The notes: generated by a model from the sequence alone, not told the origin. DNA of 64,000 nucleotides from Streptomyces bottropensis ATCC 25435 (GCF_000383595.1 NZ_KB911581.1:930001-994000); one strand, 5' to 3'. Shown: positions 55,212 to 63,564, counted from the first letter of the stretch. A program made the numbers and translations.

Positions 55212-55700
55212 TCACCGGTAGTTGACGAACTGCACCGCGAAGTCGAAGTCCTGGCCCTTGAGGAGGGTGATCACGGCCTGCAGGTCGTCCCGGCTCTTGG
55301 AGCTGACGCGCAGCTCGTCGCCCTGGACCTGGGCCTTGACGCCCTTGGGGCCCTCATCGCGAATGATCTTCGCCACCTTCTTGGCGTTCTCCTGGGAGAT
55401 GCCCTCCTCGATCGACGCGAAGAGCTTGTACTCCTTGCCGGACAGCTGGGGCTCGCCCGCGTCCAGCGACTTCAGGGAGATCCCGCGCTTGATCAGCTTG
55501 GACTGGAAGACGTCGAGGACGGCCTTGACCCGGTCCTCGGAGTTCGCCTCCATCAGGATCTTCTCGCCGGACCACGAGATCGAGGCGCCGACGCCCTTGA
55601 AGTCGTAGCGCTGCGAGATCTCCTTGGCGGTCTGGTTGAGGGCGTTGTCGACCTCCTGCCGCTCGACCTTCGAGACGATGTCGAAACTGGAGTCGGCCAT
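55212..55700 (-). CDS. yajQ: YajQ-family nucleotide-binding protein
   Basis: 162 residues from ATG 55700 (AGGAGCC upstream). Typical sequence: [55 protein letters not shown] and the C-terminal FVNYR. The family binds RNA and in Xanthomonas cyclic di-GMP; in Streptomyces its role is unproven. Monocistronic. Longer N-terminal extension to 55760 is unsupported. Confidence 0.93.
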   Translation of the reverse strand: MADSSFDIVSKVERQEVDNALNQTAKEISQRYDFKGVGASISWSGEKILMEANSEDRVKAVLDVFQSKLIKRGISLKSLDAGEPQLSGKEYKLFASIEEGISQENAKKVAKIIRDEGPKGVKAQVQGDELRVSSKSRDDLQAVITLLKGQDFDFAVQFVNYR

Positions 55701-55866
55701 GTCCTGTGGCTCCTTGAAATCGGGGTATCGGGGGGCGACAAGCCTAGCCACCCCGGCCACCGCGAGTACTGATCAATCAGGTGGCGGAGCACCCCCGGGC
55801 ATCAGGTATCGTTTACGTCGTTGCCACAGAGCACCGCCGAAAAGCGGTTCGAAGGGCAGCATCCCA

Positions 55867-55948
55867 GGCGGTGTGCCCGAGTGGCCAATGGGAACGGACT
55901 GTAAATCCGTCGGCTTAGCCTACCCAGGTTCGAATCCTGGCGCCGCCA
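55867..55948 (+). tRNA. tRNA-Tyr (GTA)
   Basis: 82 bases. Acceptor arms GGCGGTG and CGCCGCC, anticodon stem ACGGA/TCCGT around loop CTGTAAA (GTA at 55901-55903), a long variable arm as in class II tRNAs, and the TTCGAATC T loop. No CCA is encoded. From published work, SLP1-type elements integrate in this tRNA in S. coelicolor; here the gene is intact and no integrase follows. Confidence 0.96.
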
Positions 55949-55959
55949 CGTGGAGGGAA

Positions 55960-55998
55960 GCCCCTCCGGACTGTGAGAGCAGTTCGGAGGGGCTTCTT
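55960..55998 (+). terminator. Terminator of tRNA-Tyr
   Basis: Arms 55960-55973 and 55980-55993 pair over 14 positions with one G-U, then TTCTTCG. It lies 11 bases after the tRNA end. Right after it a 19-base word GGGCTTCTTCGTGTGTCGG recurs immediately (about 55990-56008 and 56009-56028), a short direct repeat. Confidence 0.8.
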
Positions 55999-56051
55999 CG
56001 TGTGTCGGAGGGCTTCTTCGTGTGTCGGTGCGGCGAGGCACACTGACACGC

Positions 56052-56258
56052 ATGTCATCGCGTCGCAGGAACTGCCCCGAGTGCCGTCGTGAGATCGCCG
56101 TCGTGGCGGGGCGGTTCGCGCGGCACGATCCGCCCGGAGCGAGCGGGGAGCTGGTGTCGTGCCCCGGGTCGCGCAGGCCGGCCTGGATCGGGGCGGCCCA
56201 GCCCGCGCTCGACGGCTTCGTCGTACCCGAATTCCCCGGTCAGCTACCGCTGTTCTGA
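56052..56258 (+). CDS. Small zinc-ribbon-like protein
   Basis: 68 residues from ATG 56052. A CPEC pair near the N-terminus (residues 8-11) and one more Cys in VSCPGSRRP suggest a partial metal site. The FARHDPPG segment resembles other small Streptomyces proteins of unknown function. It follows the tRNA-Tyr terminator directly. Confidence 0.6.
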   Translation: MSSRRRNCPECRREIAVVAGRFARHDPPGASGELVSCPGSRRPAWIGAAQPALDGFVVPEFPGQLPLF

Positions 56259-56283
56259 AACCGGGCACGTCCCTGTCGGTGCC

Positions 56284-56940
56284 TCAGTTGCCCGCCACCG
56301 ACTTCACGGCCACGGCCACGGGCGCCGAGCCGCTGACGAGTTCCAGGGTCAGACCGGCGGTCGCGGGGGTTTCCAGGAGTTCGGCGAGGGTGGCGGCCAC
56401 GTCGTCGCGGGGGATCGGGCCGCGGCCGGTGGTCGCCTCCAGGCGGACGAGGCCGGTGCCGGCGTCGTCGGTCAGCATGCCGGGGCGCAGGATCGTCCAG
56501 TCCAACGCCTCCAGCCCGCGCACGTACGCGTCGGCCTCTCCCTTGGCCCGCTGGTAGACGTCGAAGATCTCGTCGCCCTCGTGCGCCGGGTCCGCGCCCA
56601 TGGACGAGACGACGAGGTGGCGGCGCACGCCCGCGCGCACCGAGGCATCGGCGAACAGGACCGCGGCCGCGCGGTCGACCGTGTCCTTGCGGCCCGCCCC
56701 GCTGCCCGGCCCGGCGCCCGCCGCGAACACGGCGGCGTCCGCGCCCCGCAGATGGGCGGCGACCTCCTCGACCGACGCCGACTCCAGATCGCACAGCACG
56801 GGTTCGGCACCGGCCGCGCGCAGATCGTCCTCCTGCTCGGCGCGGCGGATGATCCCCGCGACCTCGTGACCGCGCGCGGCGAGCAGTCGCTCCAGCCGCA
56901 GCGCGATCTGACCATGACCTCCGGCGATGACAATGCGCAT
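56284..56940 (-). CDS. NAD(P)-binding atypical SDR
   Basis: 218 residues from ATG 56940. N-terminal MRIVIAGGHGQIALRLERLL is a Rossmann nucleotide loop (GGHGQIA), then ADAAVFAAGAGPGSGAGRK, then YQRAKGEADAYVR and LDWTILRPGML, as in the YwnB/NmrA-like group of small SDRs. No dehydrogenase triad is complete, so it may bind NADPH as a sensor or act on an unknown substrate. It faces away from the LppX-like gene. Confidence 0.88.
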   Translation of the reverse strand: MRIVIAGGHGQIALRLERLLAARGHEVAGIIRRAEQEDDLRAAGAEPVLCDLESASVEEVAAHLRGADAAVFAAGAGPGSGAGRKDTVDRAAAVLFADASVRAGVRRHLVVSSMGADPAHEGDEIFDVYQRAKGEADAYVRGLEALDWTILRPGMLTDDAGTGLVRLEATTGRGPIPRDDVAATLAELLETPATAGLTLELVSGSAPVAVAVKSVAGN

Positions 56941-57061
56941 GCCTCCGACCGTACGCCCGAACGGACGCGTTTGCCGCGCAACCATCCCGCCGTCCCAGGT
57001 GTCTCACACATGTTCGCCGTGTCGGCGGACGCCGGAACCACGGGGGGAAGACATCACCGCC

Positions 57062-58096
57062 ATGCGTATTGCCACACGCCACAAGAACGCCGTACGCCGC
57101 GCCTGCACCGGCGTCGGCTGCGCCGCGGCCGTGCTCGTCACGGTGGCCGCGTGCGGAACCGTCGAGAACCTCACCGCGGGCCAGAAGGTCGACGGCGCCG
57201 TCGAACGGCTGGGCGAGCAGAAGTCGCTGGCCTTCGGCATGCGGCTCGACGCCGACCCGGACGACCTCACCGCGCTGATGGGCGAGGACAGCGAGGAAGT
57301 GCCGCCGGAGATGGCGGAGTTCTTCACCGGGCTGCGCGTCGACGTGTCGGTCAAGTCGAAGAAGGCGCTGGCCGAGTCCGGTGAGAAGGACATCACCGGG
57401 GTGGGCATGAAGATCTCCGGTGACGACGGCGTGCTCGTCGAGTACCGGGTCGTCGGCGACTACACGTACTACCGCGCCGACATGAAGGCCATGGGCGACG
57501 CGATGGGCATCCCCTTCCCGACGGCCGACGAACTCCCGGAGAGCGAGCAGCACTTGCGGCCCGCCCTGGAGGGCGACTGGGTGAAGGTGAACACCGCCGA
57601 GCTGCAGGACGCCGCCGGGGAGGAGGGAGCCGGTGGCTCCAAGGACTCCGACGAGATCGACGCCAGGACCCAGAAGAAGATCCTCGACGCCGTCCGCGGT
57701 GTCGTCGCCCGCGAGGTCGGTTTCAAGACCAAGGACGGCAAGGACGGCACCGAGGTCGTCACCGCCAAGGCCAACTTCCGCGACCTGCTCACCGGCATCG
57801 TCGACAAGCTCCAGCCGCTGGAGGGCGAGTTGCCGCCGGGAGCCGAACTCCCCACGGCCAAGGACATGAAGGACGCCCCGGACAAGAACGTCGCGGTCGA
57901 TTTCACCCTCAAGAACGGTGACCTGACCCGGATCGAGACCGACCTCGCCGCCCTCGCCGACGACCCCGAGGGCGCCAAGGCCTCCCTGGTCCTCACCTTC
58001 GGCAAGGCCGGTGACGTCAGCGCGCCCAAGGGTGCCGCCGAGATCCCGTCCGACGAGTTCAGCGACCCGATCGGCGGCGGTCTGTTCGGCGTCTGA
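57062..58096 (+). CDS. LppX/LolA-like lipoprotein
   Basis: 344 residues from ATG 57062. Signal peptide with lipobox VTVAACG. The mature part has the half-barrel pattern of LppX/LprG-type or LolA-like proteins: ERLGEQKSLAFGMRLDADPDDL, VEYRVVGDYTYYRADMKAMG, EGDWVKVNTAELQD, and VDFTLKNGDLTRIETDL. It should sit on the outer face of the membrane and may carry lipids. Monocistronic; divergent from the SDR gene. Confidence 0.82.
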   Translation: MRIATRHKNAVRRACTGVGCAAAVLVTVAACGTVENLTAGQKVDGAVERLGEQKSLAFGMRLDADPDDLTALMGEDSEEVPPEMAEFFTGLRVDVSVKSKKALAESGEKDITGVGMKISGDDGVLVEYRVVGDYTYYRADMKAMGDAMGIPFPTADELPESEQHLRPALEGDWVKVNTAELQDAAGEEGAGGSKDSDEIDARTQKKILDAVRGVVAREVGFKTKDGKDGTEVVTAKANFRDLLTGIVDKLQPLEGELPPGAELPTAKDMKDAPDKNVAVDFTLKNGDLTRIETDLAALADDPEGAKASLVLTFGKAGDVSAPKGAAEIPSDEFSDPIGGGLFGV

Positions 58097-58196
58097 TCAC
58101 ACCGGCGGCGGGGCGGGCGTCCGTCCGGTCGGGCATCGCACCGCCGGGCTCGCGCCCGCCGCCCACCCGCATGCCCCGGCGCGGCCACGCACACCC

Positions 58197-59465
58197 TCAG
58201 GACGGCTCGCCCCGCCCCTGCCGAGGCAGATCCACCGCCGCGCCCGTCACCGAGCCGCAGTACTCCCGTACCGCGCTGGTCCGCGCCACCACGCGCCCCC
58301 GGTGCACGACGATGCGGCTGTACGCGAGCGACAGCACACCCGAGAGCCGGGCGCCCCGCACGGCGAGCAGTTCGGCGGGAAAACCGGCCTCGACCCGCAC
58401 CTCGGGCAGACCGAGCCCGGCGCGTGCCGCCCCGCTGACGGCGTCGTACGCCTCCGCCGGCCGCAGCCCGTACCGGGAGGCGAGCAGGAACGCGGCCTCC
58501 AGGGGGTCCCCGCGCCCGACGGGGTTCGACACGTCCCGCAGTGCCCCGCTGCCCGCCGCGACCCGCACCCCGGCCGCCCGCAGGAGCCGTACGGGAGCGG
58601 TGTCCCGGCCGTCCACGGTGCCGCAGCCGCCCTGCGGAAGGCAGACGACGGTCACACCGGCCGCCGCGAGCTGGTCGGCGGCGCGGGCGGCGGCCTGGCC
58701 GGGAAGCCGGGCGAGCCCGCCGCACGGGCCCAGGGTGACGCCGGGCCGCAGACCGCCCGCCATGGCCGCGAGCCGGGCGAGGCGGGCCGGGTCGTCGCCG
58801 TCGGTGTGCAGGTCGACCGGGCAGCCGTGCTCGGAGGCGATCTCCAGGACCGCCTCCACGTACCCGGTGGGATCGGGGTCCAGATCCGGACAGCCGCCGA
58901 CCACCGAGGCGCCCATCTTCACCGCGTCCCGCAGGATCGCGAGCCCGTCCGCGCCGGCCACCCCGGTCAGCACCCGGGGCATCGCCACCGTCGTCAGCTC
59001 GGCGAGCCCGCGCAGCGTCTGCCCCGCCCGGAGCACCGCCGCCAGCGCCTCCAGACCCTGGACGTCGCCCACGTGCACGTGCGAGCGCACCACCGTGGCG
59101 CCGTGCCCGAGCTGCAGCAGCGCGGCCTCCGTGGCCCGCCGCTGGACGTCCTGGCCGTCGTAGGGGACCGGGCCCTCGAAGTCGGCCGACAGGGCCGTGT
59201 CGCCGTGGGCGTGCGGCTCCGCGGGGGCCGGCAGGAGCAGATGGCCGCCGAGATCCACCCGGGTGGCGGGCGCCCCGGACGCGGCGGGCCCCGCGCCCAG
59301 GCTGCCGGCCGTGCCGACCGCCTCGATGCGCCCGCCGCCCAGCCGTACGTCCACCACACGGCCGTCGGTCAGCCGCGCCCCGCACAGCAGCAGGGCGCCT
59401 GCCTCGTCCGGGCCGGACGGCGGGCCGGAGGAGGAGTGGGACGGCTGCGGCTGGCTGTCGGGCAT
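58197..59465 (-). CDS. Amidohydrolase of the cytosine deaminase type with altered active site
   Basis: 422 residues from ATG 59465. A TIM-barrel amidohydrolase: metal motif PAEPHAHGDTAL (His85, His87), third His220 in PVDLHTDGDD, and Asp311 in GSGALRDVSNP. Relative to cytosine deaminase CodA, the catalytic Glu of HVDE is Gly223 here and the fourth His (SHT) position reads GPC (about Pro247), so the classical activity is doubtful. The N-terminal 25 residues are a disordered Ser/Pro leader. Substrate unknown. Confidence 0.82.
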   Translation of the reverse strand: MPDSQPQPSHSSSGPPSGPDEAGALLLCGARLTDGRVVDVRLGGGRIEAVGTAGSLGAGPAASGAPATRVDLGGHLLLPAPAEPHAHGDTALSADFEGPVPYDGQDVQRRATEAALLQLGHGATVVRSHVHVGDVQGLEALAAVLRAGQTLRGLAELTTVAMPRVLTGVAGADGLAILRDAVKMGASVVGGCPDLDPDPTGYVEAVLEIASEHGCPVDLHTDGDDPARLARLAAMAGGLRPGVTLGPCGGLARLPGQAAARAADQLAAAGVTVVCLPQGGCGTVDGRDTAPVRLLRAAGVRVAAGSGALRDVSNPVGRGDPLEAAFLLASRYGLRPAEAYDAVSGAARAGLGLPEVRVEAGFPAELLAVRGARLSGVLSLAYSRIVVHRGRVVARTSAVREYCGSVTGAAVDLPRQGRGEPS

Positions 59466-59819
59466 CGCACTCTCCCGGTGGCTCGACGACGGCTGCGCGG
59501 TGACGCACATGGGGAGGAACAGCAGGGGACACAAGATCACGCAGAGTGAGACGAGCCTAGGCGGGCCGCCCCGCCCCGTCGCGGAGGAGCGCAATAGTCG
59601 TACCGGTGTGGTGCGGCTGCCGGGGGGACGCCGGGGAGGCCGGTGGCGAAGGGGCGTACGGGGCTCACGTGGCCTGGGGAAACGGCATGGACGCGGGCTC
59701 CGGGCGAGCGCCGGACGGCTCCCGCAAGATCCCCGCGCGACCGGTGGACGGCCCATGGACGCGGGCGCGGAAACGGATTTGGGCGATCGGCGGTGGGGCG
59801 TGTAATGTCTTCATCGCTC
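59466..59819. other. Spacer before the tRNA pair
   Basis: 354 bases. No gene is supported. The right end carries the tRNA-Thr promoter; the left end must hold that of the amidohydrolase. Confidence 0.5.
59779..59808 (+). promoter_or_regulatory. Candidate promoter of tRNA-Thr
   Basis: TTGGGC (59779-59784) and TAATGT (59803-59808) are 18 bases apart, with the -10 element 12 bases before the mature tRNA, as expected for a housekeeping tRNA promoter. Confidence 0.6.
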
Positions 59820-59892
59820 GCCCCAATAGCTCAGTCGGTAGAGCGTCTCCATGGTAAGGAGAAGGTCTACGGTTCGATTCCGTATTGGGGCT
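59820..59892 (+). tRNA. tRNA-Thr (GGT)
   Basis: 73 bases. Acceptor arms GCCCCAA and TTGGGGC, TAGCTCAG D-arm start, anticodon stem TCTCC/GGAGA around loop ATGGTAA (GGT), T loop TTCGATTC, discriminator T. No CCA encoded. Confidence 0.95.
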
Positions 59893-59903
59893 CTGGTGTG
59901 AAA

Positions 59904-59927
59904 GGTTCCCGCCGCGAGGCGGGAACC
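59904..59927 (+). terminator. Hairpin between the two tRNAs
   Basis: A perfect 10-bp inverted repeat (arms 59904-59913 and 59918-59927, loop GCGA) lies between tRNA-Thr and tRNA-Met. It may be a processing site or partial terminator. Confidence 0.6.
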
Positions 59928-59938
59928 GATCGCATCAC

Positions 59939-60011
59939 AGCGGTGTAGCTCAGTCGGTAGAGCAAGCGGCTCATAATCGCTGTGTCACCGGTTCAAGTCC
60001 GGTCACCGCTA
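59939..60011 (+). tRNA. tRNA-Met (CAT), elongator
   Basis: 73 bases. Acceptor arms AGCGGTG and CACCGCT, anticodon loop CTCATAA (CAT), T loop TTCAAGTC, discriminator A. The acceptor starts with a paired A-T, unlike initiator tRNA, so this is the elongator form (or, less likely, the isoleucine CAU species). Confidence 0.92.
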
Positions 60012-60017
60012 CTGACG

Positions 60018-60060
60018 GTAGCCGATTGCGGGGTCGGTCCTTCGATCGGCTACTCTTTTA
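60018..60060 (+). terminator. Terminator of tRNA-Met with T-rich tail
   Basis: Arms GTAGCCGAT (60018-60026) and ATCGGCTAC (60045-60053) pair, followed by TCTTTTA. Transcription of rpmG probably starts within the same stretch; TACTCT at 60051-60056 could double as a -10 box. Confidence 0.65.
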
Positions 60061-60102
60061 TGCGTTCAACCCTGTCCCATCCGTTCGTCAAGGAGCACTC
60101 AC

Positions 60103-60267
60103 GTGGCTGCCACCGACGTCCGCCCGAAGATCACGCTGGCCTGCGTGGAGTGCAAGGAGCGGAACTACATCACCAAGAAGAACCGGCGTAACAACCCGGA
60201 CCGACTGGAGATGAAGAAGCACTGCCCGCGTTGCAATGCGCACACCGCGCACCGCGAAACGCGATAA
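60103..60267 (+). CDS. rpmG: 50S ribosomal protein L33
   Basis: 54 residues from GTG 60103, with AAGGAG eight bases upstream. Sequence blocks: [25 protein letters not shown] with Cys14 and Cys17, then [17 protein letters not shown] with Cys41 and Cys44, making it the zinc-binding form of L33. In Streptomyces a second, zinc-free L33 is usually encoded elsewhere. The rpmG-hadA-hadB order matches the Mycobacterium rpmG2-hadABC locus. Confidence 0.97.
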   Translation: MAATDVRPKITLACVECKERNYITKKNRRNNPDRLEMKKHCPRCNAHTAHRETR

Positions 60268-60282
60268 ATCAGGCTCGTACAC

Positions 60283-60314
60283 GAGGCCGTCCCCGAGAGA
60301 TCGGGGGCGGCCTC
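60283..60314 (+). terminator. Terminator of rpmG
   Basis: Arms 60283-60296 and 60301-60314 pair over 14 positions with one G-U, 15 bases after the rpmG stop. Confidence 0.75.
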
Positions 60315-60341
60315 GCGTCGTTGCACCACCCGTACCGGTCA

Positions 60342-60390
60342 GTACCGCCGTATCGGTACCGCCGTATCCGTACGGCCGTACCGCCATATC
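60342..60390 (+). repeat. Three-copy 13-bp repeat in the hadA leader
   Basis: GTACCGCCGTATC occurs at 60342-60354 and 60356-60368 and, with one change, at 60378-60390, just before the hadA-type start at 60419. Function unknown; could be regulatory or simple slippage. Confidence 0.7.
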
Positions 60391-60418
60391 CGCCGAGCAA
60401 CCAGGAGGTGCCGAGCCG

Positions 60419-60871
60419 ATGGCGCTCGACCAGTCCTTCGTGGGGCGTTCCTACCCGCCCACCGACCCCTACGAGGTCGGCCGGGAGAAGATCCGCGAGT
60501 TCGCGGAGGCCGTGGGGGACACCAACCCCGTCTACACCGACCCGGAGGCCGCCAAGGCGCTCGGGTACGCCGATGTGATCGCCCCGCCGACCTTCGTGTT
60601 CTCGATCACCTTCAAGGCGGCCGGACAGGTCGTCCAGGACCCCCAGCTGGGCCTCGACTACAGCCGGGTGGTGCACGGCGACCAGAAGTTCGCCCACCGG
60701 CGCCCGGTGCGCGCCGGTGACCGGCTCACGGTCACCTCGACCATCGAGGCGATCAAGTCCCTGGCGGGCAACGACATCCTGGACATCCGCGGCGAGGTCC
60801 ACGACGAGTCCGGCGAACACGTCGTGACCGCCTGGACCAAGCTCGTGGCCCGCGCGGCCGAGGAGGCGTGA
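60419..60871 (+). CDS. MaoC-like dehydratase, HadA-type
   Basis: 150 residues from ATG 60419. Hot-dog fold hydratase: SFVGRSYPPTDPYEVGREKIREFAEAVGDTNPVY, then the YADVIAPPTFVF region. It pairs with the next gene, which carries the catalytic Asp-x4-His. In mycobacteria the homologous HadA/HadB pair dehydrates 3-hydroxyacyl-ACP in FAS-II; in Streptomyces the substrate may be different. Gene order supports the HadA assignment. Confidence 0.87.
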   Translation: MALDQSFVGRSYPPTDPYEVGREKIREFAEAVGDTNPVYTDPEAAKALGYADVIAPPTFVFSITFKAAGQVVQDPQLGLDYSRVVHGDQKFAHRRPVRAGDRLTVTSTIEAIKSLAGNDILDIRGEVHDESGEHVVTAWTKLVARAAEEA

Positions 60872-60878
60872 GGACCCG

Positions 60879-61307
60879 ATGACCGCGAAGATCTCCTACG
60901 ACGACGTCGAGGTCGGCACCGAACTGCCCGCGCAGACCTTCGGTGTGACCCGAGCCACCCTCGTCCAGTACGCGGGCGCCTCCGGCGACTTCAACCCGAT
61001 CCACTGGAACGAGCGGTTCGCCAAGGAGGTGGGCCTCCCGGACGTCATCGCGCACGGCATGTTCACCATGGCCGAGGCGATCCGCGTCGTCACCGACTGG
61101 ACCGGCGACCCGGGCGCGGTCGTCGAGTACGGCGTCCGCTTCACCAAGCCCGTCGTCGTCCCCGACGACGACGAGGGCGCCACCATCGAGGTCAGCGCCA
61201 AGATCGGCGCCAAGCTCGACGACAACACGGTCCGCGTCGACCTCACGGCCATGAGCGCCGGCCAGAAGGTCCTCGGCATGTCCCGAGCGGTCGTACGACT
61301 GGCCTGA
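60879..61307 (+). CDS. MaoC-like dehydratase, HadB-type catalytic subunit
   Basis: 142 residues from ATG 60879, seven bases after hadA-type stop. The hydratase-2 motif is GDFNPIHWNERFAKEVGLPDVIAHGMF with catalytic Asp and His. It forms the active subunit of the heterodimer. Downstream lies a small hairpin (61340-61364) and then murB. Confidence 0.9.
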   Translation: MTAKISYDDVEVGTELPAQTFGVTRATLVQYAGASGDFNPIHWNERFAKEVGLPDVIAHGMFTMAEAIRVVTDWTGDPGAVVEYGVRFTKPVVVPDDDEGATIEVSAKIGAKLDDNTVRVDLTAMSAGQKVLGMSRAVVRLA

Positions 61308-61339
61308 CGGCCCGTGCGGCCCCGCCGCACCGGCACGGT

Positions 61340-61364
61340 CCCCCGCCCCTCCCGGGTGCGGGGG
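61340..61364 (+). terminator. Hairpin between hadB-type gene and murB
   Basis: CCCCCGC (61340-61346) and GCGGGGG (61358-61364) flank an 11-base loop. It lies 33 bases after the dehydratase stop and ends five bases before the murB -10-like element. Confidence 0.5.
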
Positions 61365-61369
61365 TCTCG

Positions 61370-61375
61370 TACTCT
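61370..61375 (+). promoter_or_regulatory. Candidate -10 element of leaderless murB
   Basis: TACTCT is seven bases before GTG 61383, so transcription would start at or next to the start codon. No ribosome-binding site is visible. Confidence 0.45.
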
Positions 61376-61382
61376 TGAGCCC

Positions 61383-62438
61383 GTGCAGGAACTCCACGAC
61401 GCCCCCCTCGCCCCGCTGACCACCTTCCGGCTGGGTGGGCCCGCGCGACGGCTGATCACCGCGACCACCGACGACGAGGTGATCGCCACGGTCCGCGAGG
61501 CCGACGACACCGGTACGCCGCTGCTGCTCATCGGGGGCGGCTCCAACCTGGTCGTCGGGGACCAGGGCTTCCCCGGCACCGCGCTGGTCATCGCCACGAA
61601 GGGCTACACGCTCGACGCGACGCGGCTGGAACTGGCCGCCGGCGAGGTGTGGACCGACGCGGTCGCCCGCGTCGTCGAGGCCGGGCTGGCCGGCATCGAG
61701 TGCCTGGCCGGGATCCCCGGCTCCGCCGGCGCCACACCGATCCAGAACGTCGGGGCGTACGGCCAGGAGGTCGCCTCCACCATCACCGAGGTCGTCGCCT
61801 ACGACCGCCGCACCCGCGAGACGGTCACCGTCCCGGCCGCCGAGTGCGCCTTCTCGTACCGCCACAGCCGCTTCAAGGACGAGCCCGAGCGGTACGTCGT
61901 CCTGCGCGTCCGGTTCGAACTGGAGGACGCGGGCGGTCTCTCGGGGCCGGTCAAGTACGCGGAGACGGCCCGCTCGCTCGGTGTCGAGCCCGGCGACCGG
62001 GTGCCCCTCGCGCGGGCCCGCGAGACCGTGCTGAAGCTGCGTGCCGGGAAGGGCATGGTCCTCGACCCCGAGGACCACGACACCTGGTCCGCCGGGTCGT
62101 TCTTCACCAACCCGATCCTCACCGACGAGGAGTTCGCCGCGTTCCACGCGCGCGTGCGGGAGCGGCTCGGGGACGACGTCACCCCGCCCGCGTACGCCGC
62201 CGGCGACGGGCACACCAAGACCTCCGCCGCCTGGCTGATCGACAAGGCGGGCTTCACCAAGGGGTACGGCACCGGCCCCGCCCGGATCTCCTCCAAGCAC
62301 ACCCTCGCCCTCACCAACCGGGGCGCGGCCACCACCGAGGACCTGCTCGCGCTGGCCCGCGAGGTCGTGACCGGAGTCCGGGACGCCTTCGGCATCACCC
62401 TGGTCAACGAGCCGGTGACGGTCGGCGTCAGCCTCTGA
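61383..62438 (+). CDS. murB: UDP-N-acetylmuramate dehydrogenase
   Basis: 351 residues from GTG 61383. FAD-binding signatures: TTFRLGGPARRL, LLLIGGGSNLVVGDQGF, then CLAGIPGSAGATPIQNVGAYGQE. The catalytic Ser is in WSAGSFFTNPIL and the late Glu in LVNEPVTVGV. It reduces UDP-N-acetylenolpyruvoylglucosamine to UDP-MurNAc in peptidoglycan synthesis. The insertion pattern matches type I MurB. Confidence 0.95.
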   Translation: MQELHDAPLAPLTTFRLGGPARRLITATTDDEVIATVREADDTGTPLLLIGGGSNLVVGDQGFPGTALVIATKGYTLDATRLELAAGEVWTDAVARVVEAGLAGIECLAGIPGSAGATPIQNVGAYGQEVASTITEVVAYDRRTRETVTVPAAECAFSYRHSRFKDEPERYVVLRVRFELEDAGGLSGPVKYAETARSLGVEPGDRVPLARARETVLKLRAGKGMVLDPEDHDTWSAGSFFTNPILTDEEFAAFHARVRERLGDDVTPPAYAAGDGHTKTSAAWLIDKAGFTKGYGTGPARISSKHTLALTNRGAATTEDLLALAREVVTGVRDAFGITLVNEPVTVGVSL

Positions 62439-62447
62439 CCGGAGCCG

Positions 62448-63488
62448 CTAGCGGGCCGGGCCGGCGAGCCAGTCGTCCACCCCGGACAGCAGCTTCGCCC
62501 GCTCGTCCTCCGGCGCCGCCGACGCCCGGATCGACTGCCGGGCCAGCTCCGCCAGTTCCGCGTCGGTGAAGCCGTGGTGGTGCCGGGCGATCTCGTACTG
62601 GGCAGCGAGGCGGGAGCCGAACAGCAGCGGGTCGTCGGCGCCGAGCGCCATCGGCACACCCGCCTCGAACAGAGTGCGCAGGGGGACGTCCTGGGGTTTC
62701 TCGTAGACGCCGAGCGCCACGTTCGAGGCGGGGCAGACCTCGCACGTCACGCCCCGGTCCGCGAGGCGCTTCAGCAGCCGCGGGTCCTCCGCCGCGCGTA
62801 CCCCGTGCCCGATGCGCGAGGCGTGCAGATCGTCCAGGCAGTCACGCACCGACGCGGGGCCGGTCAGCTCGCCGCCGTGCGGCGCCGACAGCAGGCCCCC
62901 CTCCCGGGCGATCGCGAAGGCCCGGTCGAAGTCCCGCGCCATGCCCCGGCGTTCGTCGTTGGAGAGCCCGAAGCCCACCACGCCCCGGTCGGCGTACCGC
63001 ACCGCCAGCCGGGCCAGCGTGCGCGCGTCCAGCGGGTGCTTCATCCGGTTCGCGGCCACCACCACCCGCATCCCGAGCCCGGTGTCCCGCACGGTCGTGT
63101 CCACGGCGTCCAGGATGACCTCCAGCGCCGGGATCAGTCCGCCCAGCCGGGGCGCGTACGACGTGGGGTCCACCTGGATCTCCAGCCAGCCCGAGCCGTC
63201 CCGCACGTCCTCCTCCGCGGCCTCCCGCACCAGCCGCTGGATGTCCTCGGGCCCCCTGACGCACGAGCGCGCCGCGTCGTACAGCCGCTGGAACCGGAAC
63301 CACCCCCGCTCGTCCGTCGCACGCAGCTTCGGCGGCTCCCCGCTGGTCAGCGCCTCGGCGAGCGCCTCGGGCAGCCGCACCCCGTACTTGTCGGCCAGCT
63401 CCAGCACGGTCATGGGCCGCATCGACCCGGTGAAGTGCAGATGCAGATGGGCCTTGGGCAGTTCAGAGAGATCACGTACACGCTCCAT
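62448..63488 (-). CDS. Adenosine deaminase-family protein
   Basis: 346 residues from ATG 63488. N-terminal metal motif is KAHLHLHFTGSMRP, where classical enzymes have (K)xELHxHLDG; the Asp that holds the ribose 5-hydroxyl is Thr20 here. Other motifs: APHGGEL (HAGE-like, catalytic Glu), RIGHGVRA and LGADDPLLFG. It should be a zinc-dependent nucleoside deaminase; because of the changed motif, aminodeoxyfutalosine or another purine derivative is an alternative to adenosine. It lies between murB and aspC. Confidence 0.88.
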   Translation of the reverse strand: MERVRDLSELPKAHLHLHFTGSMRPMTVLELADKYGVRLPEALAEALTSGEPPKLRATDERGWFRFQRLYDAARSCVRGPEDIQRLVREAAEEDVRDGSGWLEIQVDPTSYAPRLGGLIPALEVILDAVDTTVRDTGLGMRVVVAANRMKHPLDARTLARLAVRYADRGVVGFGLSNDERRGMARDFDRAFAIAREGGLLSAPHGGELTGPASVRDCLDDLHASRIGHGVRAAEDPRLLKRLADRGVTCEVCPASNVALGVYEKPQDVPLRTLFEAGVPMALGADDPLLFGSRLAAQYEIARHHHGFTDAELAELARQSIRASAAPEDERAKLLSGVDDWLAGPAR

Positions 63489-63564
63489 CGCCCGATCCTG
63501 CCGCACGCCCGTGCCGTCCCGGTAGCGGAATCCTCGAACGTGGTCTTGCTCGCACAAACGACAA

